Of a DNA stretch of 11,173 bases, positions 1 through 6,105 are shown piece after piece. Made by a program: the position numbers and the translations under genes. This DNA comes from JBPCPM01 sp050999155 (GTDB lineage Bacteria > Actinomycetota > Thermoleophilia > Solirubrobacterales > 70-9): assembly GCA_050999155.1 (NCBI GenBank), contig JBPCPM010000132.1, positions 1 through 11,173 on the forward strand. The letters run 5' to 3'. The notes beneath the pieces are model-generated. The model was not told the DNA's origin. It made no database searches and saw only the letters and a program-made list of their open reading frames with translations. Position 1 is the first letter of the stretch. Each line of letters begins with the position of its first letter.

Positions 1-663
1 TTCGCCGCCTACGCGCTCGCTGTGGCGATCATCGGGGTGGTCAGCGTGATCTACGGGGCCCTGGTCGCCCTGGCCCAGACCGACCTCAAGCGGATGATCG
101 CCTACACGTCGATCAACCACATGGGCTACGTGGTCGTCGGCGTAGCGGCCGCAGCCGTGCTCACGGGTCCCGCCCGGCGGCTGGCCCTCGACGGCGCGAT
201 CCTGCAGATGGTCGCCCATGGCTTCGTCACCGGCGCCCTGTTCTTCCTCGCCGGGTTCATCGGCCACCGGGCGCGGACCCGCGACATGAGAGAGCTCAGC
301 GGGCTGATGCGCCCGATGCCCGTCTACGGCACGCTGGTCGCGGTCGCCTTCTTCGCGTCCCTCGGACTTCCCGGCCTCGCCCAGTTCCCCGCCGAGTTCC
401 AGATCTTCGTCGGCACCCTGGAAGCGTGGCCCGCGGTCGCCGCGACCGCGATCCTCGGAATCGTGCTCACCGCGGCGCTGTTCCTGCGCGCCCTGCAGCA
501 GGTATGGCTGGGCGAGCCCGGCGAGCGCTGGCGTGGCCTGTCCGACCTGGGGCCGCGGGAGCTGATTGCCGTTGGATCGCTGATGGCCTTCGTAGTCGTG
601 CTCGGCGTGTATCCGCGGCTGGCGCTTGACTTCATCGAGACCACCTCCCGGGCGCTGACGTGA
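1..663 (+). CDS. nuoM: NADH-quinone oxidoreductase subunit M (NuoM), 3' part
   Basis: Proton-pumping membrane subunit of respiratory complex I; it belongs to the antiporter-like (Mrp-type) family and sits in the cytoplasmic membrane. The reading frame is open from base 1, so the N-terminal part lies outside the window and about 220 residues are visible. The stretch ALAQTDLKRMIAYTSINHMG is the family signature that follows the discontinuous TM7-TM8 region. QMVAHGF, then GHRARTRDMRELSGL, match the TM10-TM11 part of NuoM, and LGLPGLAQFPAEFQIF is TM12 with the conserved glutamate (AEF) that replaces the lysine found in NuoL and NuoN. The stop at 661-663 overlaps the GTG of nuoN by four bases (GTGA), which suggests translational coupling. 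Identification is seen in sequence; function is known for the family. Confidence 0.95.
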   Translation, partial: FAAYALAVAIIGVVSVIYGALVALAQTDLKRMIAYTSINHMGYVVVGVAAAAVLTGPARRLALDGAILQMVAHGFVTGALFFLAGFIGHRARTRDMRELSGLMRPMPVYGTLVAVAFFASLGLPGLAQFPAEFQIFVGTLEAWPAVAATAILGIVLTAALFLRALQQVWLGEPGERWRGLSDLGPRELIAVGSLMAFVVVLGVYPRLALDFIETTSRALT

Positions 664-2201
664 GCGCGCTCGTCCAGACGCTGGCCGCAGCGAGTGACGT
701 GGCCGCGGCCGTGGCCGATATCCCTGACGTGGTCATCGACCGGGAGAAGGCCCGCGAGCAGGAGATGATCCGCCACCTGCCGTCGCTTGCCCCCGTCCTG
801 TGCCTCGTGGCGGCCACCGTCGGAGGGATCGCACTGTCGATCTCGGTGCGCAGACAGGTGATCGTCGCCTGGGCCGTGGGATTGCTGCACGTCGGATGCG
901 CGGTCGCGGCGCTGGCCGTCTGGCAGCTGCGGGGATTCGACACGGTCATGAGCGGCACCGTGGCCGTCGACGGCCTCAGCCTCGCGCTGGCGGGCATCGT
1001 CGGGGTGGGCGGCACGCTGAGCGTGATGCTGATGCGCGGCACGCTCGCGCGGACCGATCGCGAGGGCGAGCTGTACGCCATGCTCGCCGCCGCGTCGCTG
1101 GGCTCGCTTCTGCTCGGCAGCGCCCGCGACGTGGCCCTGCTGGCCCTGGCCCTCGGGCTGACGGGGATCGCCTCCTACGTGATGGCCGGGTACCTGCGCC
1201 GCTCGCCCGCCTCCAACGAGGCATCGCTGAAGTTCTACATCTACGGCACGGTGGCCGGGGCGGTGATGATCTACGGACTGACCCTGTGGTATGGGCTCGC
1301 CGGAAGCACCGATATCGCGGTCATCGGGACCGCCTTGCCCTCGGCCCCTACCGCCGCTGTCGTCGGTGCAACGGCGCTGATCGTCGTGGGGCTGGCCTTC
1401 GAGGCCTCGCTGGTCCCCTTTCACTTCTGGACGCCAGACGTTTACGAGGGCGCGCCGATCTCGGTCGCCGCCTTCGTCTCGGTGATCCCCAAGGCGGCGG
1501 CGCTGGTCGCGCTGGCGCGGATCCTCCCCCTCGCCCTGCCCGACGGCCTTGTGGGCTGGCCTACGGCGATCGCGGCGATCTCGGCCGTGACCATGGTTCT
1601 CGGCACCCTGGCGGCCATGACCCAGCGCAACGTCGTACGGCTGCTGGCCTGGTCGTCGATCGCCCAAGCCGGGTTCATGCTGATGGGAGTGGCCGCCTTG
1701 GAGTCAAGCGCGGAAGGCCTGCCGGCCCTCGTCTACTACCTGATCGCCTACGCGGCCACCAACCTCGCCGCCTTCACCGTGGCCGCGTGCGTCGCCCGGG
1801 ACCGGGGCTCGGTCGACATCGACGCGTTCGCCGGCTTGGCGCGGCGCCATCCGCTGCAAGGAGCGGCCCTGCTCGTTGCCCTGCTGTCCCTGCTGGGCGT
1901 GCCGCCGCTGTCAGGCTTCGTCGGCAAGCTCGAGGTTTTCACCGCGGCGATCGACGCTGGCCAGGCGTGGCTGGCGGTGGTTGGCATCGTGGCGACCGTG
2001 GCGTGGCTCTATCCGTACCTGCGCGTGCTCGCTCCCGCGTTTCTGGATGCTCCGGGCGACGAGCCTCGCCAAGGGGCCCTTGCCAGCCGGCCGGCGCTTG
2101 TCGTCACGCTGGGCCTCGCGGGGTTGGCTACGGTCGGAGTGGGCATCGGGGCACAGCCGTTCCTCGAGTTGGCCGAGCATGCGGTGGCCCTGGGAGCATG
2201 A
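660..2201 (+). CDS. nuoN: NADH-quinone oxidoreductase subunit N (NuoN)
   Basis: Last antiporter-like proton-pumping subunit of complex I, an integral membrane protein of 513 residues if the GTG at 660 is used. Signatures: NEASLKFYIYG after TM5, LVPFHFWTPDVYEGAP at TM7, IPKAAAL (TM8 Lys278), and LLGVPPLSGFVGK (TM12 Lys423). The TM5 glutamate of the family is Gly166 here, and the TM7 lysine, normally in GFKLSLVPFH, is Glu248. The first 35 residues are polar and unlike typical NuoN starts; an in-frame ATG at 765 gives MIRHLPSLAPVLCL, which looks more like a usual N terminus but has a purine tract only a few bases upstream. The GTGA overlap with nuoM favours 660. It appears to be the final gene of the nuo operon; the next gene follows after 33 bases. 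Confidence 0.95.
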   Translation: MSALVQTLAAASDVAAAVADIPDVVIDREKAREQEMIRHLPSLAPVLCLVAATVGGIALSISVRRQVIVAWAVGLLHVGCAVAALAVWQLRGFDTVMSGTVAVDGLSLALAGIVGVGGTLSVMLMRGTLARTDREGELYAMLAAASLGSLLLGSARDVALLALALGLTGIASYVMAGYLRRSPASNEASLKFYIYGTVAGAVMIYGLTLWYGLAGSTDIAVIGTALPSAPTAAVVGATALIVVGLAFEASLVPFHFWTPDVYEGAPISVAAFVSVIPKAAALVALARILPLALPDGLVGWPTAIAAISAVTMVLGTLAAMTQRNVVRLLAWSSIAQAGFMLMGVAALESSAEGLPALVYYLIAYAATNLAAFTVAACVARDRGSVDIDAFAGLARRHPLQGAALLVALLSLLGVPPLSGFVGKLEVFTAAIDAGQAWLAVVGIVATVAWLYPYLRVLAPAFLDAPGDEPRQGALASRPALVVTLGLAGLATVGVGIGAQPFLELAEHAVALGA

Positions 2202-2213
2202 GCCCCGGCCGCC

Positions 2214-2219
2214 TAGAGT
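2214..2219 (+). promoter_or_regulatory. Possible -10 element (TAGAGT) before the rhodanese gene
   Basis: TAGAGT fits the TAnnnT pattern and lies 15 bases before the ATG at 2235. The same hexamer occurs just before the CorA gene. No convincing -35 box is visible, and the resulting leader would be under ten bases, so this is weak. Confidence 0.25.
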
Positions 2220-2234
2220 ACGGTCGCGAGACCG

Positions 2235-2750
2235 ATGGCTGATCCGTCCTCACCCAGCCCACGCGCGCCCCGCATCGCGCTCGAGCGGCCCTCGCCGCGC
2301 GAAGATCCACAGCAGGTCCCACGGCCGAGCGGTGGCGGGCTGGTCATCGTGGACACCACCTGGGGCGAGCTCAACCCGCTCGATCTCGGCAACGGCGTCA
2401 AGACGGTCGGAGAGCCGGAGGTGATCGAACACGTCGAAACCGGTGGGTTCCTGGCCGACACCCGGTCCCAAGCCTCGTTCGAGGACTCGACGATCCCCGG
2501 CGCCTTGAACCTCCCGCCGGAGGACGGCGCGACGCGCGCCAATCGGTTGCCGCCGGGCGGCGTGCTCGTGCTGTTCTGTAACGGCCCCCAATGCCCGGCA
2601 ACCCCCAGCGCCATCGAGGACCTCATCGGTGCGGGGATCGAACCCGAGCGACTTCGCTACTACCGCGGAGGAATGCACGACTGGATTACGCTCGGCCTGC
2701 CGACGGTCAGCCCGACTGAATCGGGCGGCGACGAGGCAGGGCCAAATTGA
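2235..2750 (+). CDS. Rhodanese-like sulfurtransferase domain protein
   Basis: A 171-residue cytoplasmic protein with one rhodanese homology domain after a Pro-rich, probably disordered N-terminal 35 residues. The domain runs from about residue 60 to 158: GGFLADTR and STIPGALNLP are the usual first and second rhodanese motifs, VLVLFCNGPQCPAT is the active-site loop, and YYRGGMHDW is the typical end. Cys115, directly after the hydrophobic strand, is the expected persulfide-carrying residue, and Cys120 lies in the same loop, so a disulfide or polysulfide state is possible. Family members move sulfane sulfur or sense thiols; the acceptor here is unknown. The gene starts 33 bases after nuoN with no strong Shine-Dalgarno, and its TGA overlaps the ATG of the following methyltransferase (TGATG), so the two are likely translated together. 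A role in loading the sulfur carrier encoded at 5833-6105 is possible but only speculation. Confidence 0.8.
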   Translation: MADPSSPSPRAPRIALERPSPREDPQQVPRPSGGGLVIVDTTWGELNPLDLGNGVKTVGEPEVIEHVETGGFLADTRSQASFEDSTIPGALNLPPEDGATRANRLPPGGVLVLFCNGPQCPATPSAIEDLIGAGIEPERLRYYRGGMHDWITLGLPTVSPTESGGDEAGPN

Positions 2751-3466
2751 TGAGCAGCCCGGATACGGCCACCGGCGAGCTGCTGGCCGAGGTCGACGCG
2801 GCGGCCGGGGCCCAATCGCAAGACGACGACACCCGGGCGCTCTATGACCAGCTCGCGCCCAGCTACGAGCACTTCCGCGCAATCTGGTTGCGGCTTGCCG
2901 GCGATCCGGCTGAGGAAGCGATGCTCGAAGACCTGCGCGCCACCCTGAGGCCCGGGGCATCGATGCTGGACGTCGGTGCCGGCACCGGGGCCCTGTCGCG
3001 AAAGGCCCTCGAGATCGAGCCGACAGTCGATTCGACCATGCTCGACGCCTCGCCGGAGATGCTGGGCCACGCAGGCGACATCCCGGGGCGGCGGATCGTG
3101 GGAGACGCCTGCTCGCTGCCCTTCTCCGACGGCTGCTTCGACCTGGTCGTCAGCGCGTGGGTGATTGAGACAGTCGACGATCCCATGCGCGCGGTCAGCG
3201 AGATGCTTCGAGTGCTCGCGCCCGACGGCAACGTCTTCTACACGTTCACGTCGCTTCCGCGTGGGTTCGTGTCACGAGCGGGGACGGGGTTGTTGCGCAG
3301 GATCCTCGAGAGGCAGTTCGCCGGCCATGCCCTACCGGAGGAGCGAATTCCCTATCACGACTGCGGCCGCTCGCACCGGCGGATCTTCATGGGAGGCCTG
3401 ACGCAGGAGATCGCGCTTCAGGAGTGCTGCGAGGTCCCGCCGTCGCTCGCAAGCCGGCCCGCCTGA
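2750..3466 (+). CDS. Class I SAM-dependent methyltransferase
   Basis: A 238-residue Rossmann-fold methyltransferase. ALYDQLAPSYEHFRAIW near the N terminus resembles the UbiE/MenG and Methyltransf_11 entry helix. Motif I is LDVGAGTG (residues 73-80, SAM binding), an acidic position follows in TMLDASPEML, motif III-like GDACSLPFSDGCFDLV is at 118-133, and EMLRVLAPDGNVFYTF is the post-motif strand. The ATG at 2750 is chosen because it overlaps the rhodanese stop (TGATG) and has AGGCAGGG upstream; a TTG at 2747 would add one residue. The substrate cannot be read from sequence. The C terminus has an unusual Cys-Cys pair (QECCEVPP) and adjoins a rhodanese, so a sulfur- or metalloid-related substrate is conceivable, as is quinone methylation given the nuo neighbours. 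Neither is established. Confidence 0.75.
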   Translation: MSSPDTATGELLAEVDAAAGAQSQDDDTRALYDQLAPSYEHFRAIWLRLAGDPAEEAMLEDLRATLRPGASMLDVGAGTGALSRKALEIEPTVDSTMLDASPEMLGHAGDIPGRRIVGDACSLPFSDGCFDLVVSAWVIETVDDPMRAVSEMLRVLAPDGNVFYTFTSLPRGFVSRAGTGLLRRILERQFAGHALPEERIPYHDCGRSHRRIFMGGLTQEIALQECCEVPPSLASRPA

Positions 3467-3478
3467 CCGGGGCGCGAG

Positions 3479-3516
3479 CTGGACCCTAGCGGCGGGTCCA
3501 GGCGCCGCCCTGGACC
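3479..3516 (+). promoter_or_regulatory. Three-arm inverted repeat able to form two alternative hairpins
   Basis: CTGGACCC (3479-3486), GGGTCCAGG (3494-3502) and CCTGGACC (3509-3516) follow one another. The middle arm can pair perfectly over eight bases with the first (loop of 7) or over eight bases with the third (loop of 6), but not with both. The element lies between the methyltransferase stop (3466) and the thioredoxin start (3538); no U-tract follows, so it is not a classic intrinsic terminator. It could be a protein-binding site, an RNA switch controlling access to the GAGGGG tract at 3517-3522, or an mRNA-stabilising end. Confidence 0.55.
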
Positions 3517-3537
3517 GAGGGGCAGCTGTCGTACGCT

Positions 3538-4278
3538 GTGGTGGTGATTCTCGACGTCTCAGAAGCGGAGTTCGCCGACAAGGTCGTGGCCCGGTCGGCC
3601 GAGGTCCCGGTCGTGGTCGACTTCTGGGCCTCCTGGTGTGGCCCCTGCCGGCAGCTCACCCCCGCCCTGGAGAAGGCCGCCTCCTCGCGCGAGGGCAAGG
3701 TCGACCTGGCCAAGGTCGACGTCGACGCCAACAAGCAGCTCGCCGGCCAGTTCGGCGTGCAGGGGATCCCCGCGGTCAAGGCGTTCCGTGACGGCACCAT
3801 CGCCGACGAGTTCGTGGGCGCCCTGCCCCCGGCTCAGGTCGAGAAGTTCTTCGACGGGCTCGTCCCCTCCGAAGCCGAGCAGCTCTCGGCCGCCGGCGAC
3901 GAACAGTCGCTGCGCAAGGCGGTCGAGCTGGAACCGGGTCGTGCGGACGCGGCCGTGCCCCTCGCGAGGATCCTCCACGAGCGCGGGGACACCGACGACG
4001 CGGTCCGGGTGCTGGAGCCCGTGACCGGCAGCTTTGCCGCCGACGGACTCCTAGCCCGCATCGAACTCGAGGGCCAGGGACGGCACGCCGACGCCTTCGC
4101 TGCGCTGGACGCCGGCGACACCGAGCGGGGGCTCGACCTGCTTCTCGACGACTTCGCCGATCCCGACACCGACACCGACCAGCTGCGCCGGGTCGTCGTC
4201 GGGGTCCTCGACGAGCAGGGAGCCGACTCCGAGCTCGCCCGCACCTACCGGCGCCGCCTGGCCACCGCGCTGTACTAG
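3538..4278 (+). CDS. Thioredoxin-TPR protein, CnoX/YbbN-like
   Basis: A 246-residue cytoplasmic protein with an N-terminal thioredoxin domain (about 1-108) and a C-terminal helical, TPR-like region (about 110-246), the architecture of CnoX (YbbN), a redox-responsive holdase that hands clients to GroEL or DnaK. The active site is WCGPC (33-37) within VVVDFWASWCGPC, so unlike E. coli CnoX (SQHC) both redox cysteines are present and disulfide exchange is expected. GIPAVKAF carries the cis-proline (Pro78). The C-terminal part has repeated helix pairs such as LRKAVELEPGRADAAVPLAR and LARILHERGDTDDAVRVLEP. The start is one of two adjacent GTG codons (3538 or 3541); the only purine-rich tract, GAGGGG at 3517, is about 15 bases away, so the start is uncertain by one codon. 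A three-arm inverted repeat sits just upstream. Confidence 0.8.
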   Translation: MVVILDVSEAEFADKVVARSAEVPVVVDFWASWCGPCRQLTPALEKAASSREGKVDLAKVDVDANKQLAGQFGVQGIPAVKAFRDGTIADEFVGALPPAQVEKFFDGLVPSEAEQLSAAGDEQSLRKAVELEPGRADAAVPLARILHERGDTDDAVRVLEPVTGSFAADGLLARIELEGQGRHADAFAALDAGDTERGLDLLLDDFADPDTDTDQLRRVVVGVLDEQGADSELARTYRRRLATALY

Positions 4279-4322
4279 CCACGCGTGCGCTGCCAGCCCC
4301 GTATCGTTCGCCCGGCCGCGTC

Positions 4323-5237
4323 GTGAGCCACGCGCCCGCATCCGAGGACTGGGCAACCAGCCGCGGTGAGCGCTGGCGTACCCACCTCGAGGGCCTGGAG
4401 GCCCAGCTCGCCCCGGTCAACGACCCGCTGCTCGAGGCCCTGGACCTGGACTCCGCCGGGCGGATCGCCGACGTGGGCTGCGGCGGAGGCGCGTCCACCC
4501 TGGCGATCGCCGGCGCGGTAGCGCCCGGAACCGTCGTGCATGGCTTCGACCTCTCCCCCGCGCTCGTCGACGCGGCGCGCGAACGGATCCCCGCCGACGA
4601 CACCTCCATCACCTTCGCCGTCGCCGATGTCGGCACGTCGCCGGCGCCGAGGGAGCCCTACGGCCGGCTGGCCTCGCGGTTCGGGACGATGTTTTTCGCA
4701 GACCCGGCGTCGGCCTTCGCCAACCTGCGCGAATGGCTGGCCCCGGGCGGGCGGTTCGCCTTCGCCGTCTGGGCCGGCCCGGCCGATAACCCCTGGCTGA
4801 CCAGCCCCCGAGACGCGGTCGCCACCGTGACCGACACATCGGCGACCGAACCCGATGCTCCCGGGCCCTTCCGCTACGCCGACGCCGACATCCTCGTCGC
4901 CCTGCTCGCCGAGGCCGGTTTCGCCAACCTCGATATCCGGGCGTGGGAAAGCAGCCTGCAGGTCGGCGGAGGGCTGCCCGCCGCCGAGGCCGCAAGGTTC
5001 GCAATCGGATCCTCCTCGGCCAGCGCGGCGCTCGACGATGCCGGAGACGGCGCCCGTCGTTCCGCCGTCGAATTGCTGACCGAGACCTTCGCCGAGTATG
5101 AGCGCGACGGGGTCGTCACCATGCCCGCGCACGCGCACATCGTCACCGGCGGCTTCAGCGCACCGCGAGCTGACGCGTCAGGACCTCCCGCCACCGCCCG
5201 GCCACCGCGCGGTACTGACCGTGGGCGTCGGCCGTGA
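4323..5237 (+). CDS. Class I SAM-dependent methyltransferase (Methyltransf_25-like)
   Basis: A 304-residue methyltransferase. WRTHLEGLEAQLAPVNDPLL precedes motif I ADVGCGGGAST (49-58); HGFDLSPALVDAAR (73-86) supplies the acidic ribose-binding residue; RFGTMFFADPASAFANLRE and LAPGGRFAFAVWAG form the motif II/III region. The pattern RFGxMFFADP...FANLR...L.PGGR...W is characteristic of a broad actinobacterial and proteobacterial group whose substrates are mostly unknown. The last 40 residues are Pro/Arg-rich and probably disordered. It begins with GTG 44 bases after the thioredoxin gene with no visible Shine-Dalgarno; TATCGT at 4302-4307 could be a -10 element giving a very short leader. Its TGA overlaps the GTG of the cupredoxin-like gene by four bases. 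It is not a close copy of the methyltransferase at 2750-3466: motif I and C-terminal regions differ. Confidence 0.75.
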   Translation: MSHAPASEDWATSRGERWRTHLEGLEAQLAPVNDPLLEALDLDSAGRIADVGCGGGASTLAIAGAVAPGTVVHGFDLSPALVDAARERIPADDTSITFAVADVGTSPAPREPYGRLASRFGTMFFADPASAFANLREWLAPGGRFAFAVWAGPADNPWLTSPRDAVATVTDTSATEPDAPGPFRYADADILVALLAEAGFANLDIRAWESSLQVGGGLPAAEAARFAIGSSSASAALDDAGDGARRSAVELLTETFAEYERDGVVTMPAHAHIVTGGFSAPRADASGPPATARPPRGTDRGRRP

Positions 5238-5716
5238 ACCGTACGCAGCGTCTCGTCCTCACCGCCATCGGGATCGCGCTGCTCACCGTGCTGGCCTACA
5301 CGCTCCTGCGACCCGACGAACCAAACATCAGCACGATCGATGGTGGTGCTGGCACCGAGCGTGACGGCAGTCCAACGCTCCCCGCGGGCGACGAGCGGAC
5401 ACCCTCGGGCCGGCCGACCACGACCACGCCACCCACGGCGACGTCCGAGCCCGCCGGCGAGGAGATCGTTGTCCGCGACGAGCGCCCCGTGGGCGGTGAG
5501 CAGATCCTGCGATTCGACAGCGGCGGCCGCGCCCGGTTCACGGTTCGCTCCCCGGAGAAGGCCCTGGAGATCCACGTCCACGGCTACGACATCACCCGTA
5601 CCGCCGAGCCCGGCGCCCCCGCACGTTTCTCCTTCGATGCCGACCTGGAGGGCGTCTTCGAGGTCGAGATCGAGAGCTCGGGCCGAACGCTCGCCGAGCT
5701 TCGTGTCGAGCCGTAG
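5234..5716 (+). CDS. Membrane-anchored cupredoxin-like domain protein
   Basis: A 160-residue protein with an uncleaved-looking membrane anchor (about residues 6-26, LVLTAIGIALLTVLAYTLL), a Thr/Pro/Ser-rich linker (about 40-80), and a C-terminal beta-rich domain of about 75 residues exposed outside the membrane. The domain has ARFTVRSPEKALEIHVHGYD followed by PGAPARFSFDADLEGVFEVE and ends LAELRVEP. This matches the general cupredoxin pattern (charged partner strand, HxHGYD, glycine turn, GVFEVE strand) seen in small actinobacterial plastocyanin-like proteins. The usual Cys-His-Met copper ligands are not visible; only the two histidines of HVHGYD are candidates, so copper binding is doubtful. 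The GTG start overlaps the methyltransferase stop (GTGA), implying coupled translation. The fold assignment is an inference from pattern; function is unknown. Confidence 0.55.
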   Translation: MNRTQRLVLTAIGIALLTVLAYTLLRPDEPNISTIDGGAGTERDGSPTLPAGDERTPSGRPTTTTPPTATSEPAGEEIVVRDERPVGGEQILRFDSGGRARFTVRSPEKALEIHVHGYDITRTAEPGAPARFSFDADLEGVFEVEIESSGRTLAELRVEP

Positions 5717-5777
5717 CCTTACTCTCCGGTCCCAAGCGTGAACAAATGCGAGGCCCCAAGGCCGCGAGCTTGCAGAT

Positions 5778-5804
5778 ACCCCAGTGGGGTGCGGCGAGTG
5801 CCGC
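5778..5804. terminator. Tandem short hairpins in the convergent spacer
   Basis: Between the converging cupredoxin-like gene (ends 5716) and the sulfur carrier gene (ends 5833) are two adjacent hairpins: ACCCC/GGGGT (5778-5790, 3-base loop) and GCGGC/GCCGC (5791-5804, 4-base loop). GGCC-CCAA-GGCC at 5752-5763 may form a third. No T-tract follows on either strand, so termination is inferred mainly from position. No gene or tRNA is seen in 5717-5832. Confidence 0.3.
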
Positions 5805-5832
5805 CATTCCAATGCCAGAGGGGCGTTTGGCT

Positions 5833-6105
5833 TCAGCCGCCGGCGACCGCCGGCAGGATCTGGACCTCGTCGCCGTCGGAGACGTTCGTGTCGAGGCCGT
5901 TCTGGAAGCGGATGTCCTCGCCGGCCACGTAGACGTTGACGAAGCGGCGCAGGTCGCCGTCCTGGGTGATCCGCTCGCGCAGACCCTGGTGGGACTCGAA
6001 CAACGAGTCAAGTGCCTCGCCGACGGTGTCGCCTTGGACCTGGACCTCGGACTCGCCACCGGCGGCAGCGCGCAGCTGGGCGGGGATCTTCACGGTGACC
6101 GCCAT
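5833..6105 (-). CDS. metO: Ubiquitin-like sulfur carrier protein (MoaD/ThiS/CysO family), probable MetO
   Basis: A 90-residue beta-grasp protein whose C terminus PAVAGG ends in the Gly-Gly that is adenylated and converted to a thiocarboxylate in sulfur carriers. FVNVYVAGEDIRFQNG and VSDGDEVQILPAVAGG closely resemble Mycobacterium tuberculosis CysO, including the final AVAGG. CysO donates sulfur to the PLP enzyme CysM. Here the partner is the immediately upstream threonine-synthase homologue: the stop of that gene and this ATG share one base (TGATG at 6103-6107), a strong sign of coupled translation and a shared complex. In the reported Streptomyces MetM/MetO route the carrier supplies sulfide for homocysteine formation; that role fits the SAM riboswitch controlling the unit. 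No MoeB-type activating enzyme or JAMM (Mec) protease lies in the window, so loading must be done by genes elsewhere. Family assignment is firm; the MetO role is inferred. Confidence 0.85.
   Translation of the reverse strand: MAVTVKIPAQLRAAAGGESEVQVQGDTVGEALDSLFESHQGLRERITQDGDLRRFVNVYVAGEDIRFQNGLDTNVSDGDEVQILPAVAGG

Noticed and set aside
324..1667. Long open frame on the minus strand (447 codons) opposite nuoM/nuoN
   Set aside because: Its translation is rich in Arg, Gly, His and Gln with no motifs; it is the antisense shadow of two strongly identified membrane proteins in GC-rich DNA.
2235..5716. Horizontally acquired or defence island between nuoN and the methionine unit
   Set aside because: Base composition and codon use look the same as in the flanking core genes, and there are no integrases, repeats or defence domains.
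5717..5832. Possible tRNA or small RNA gene in the convergent spacer
   Set aside because: Several short GC hairpins are present but no cloverleaf, T-loop consensus or CCA end on either strand, and no promoter.
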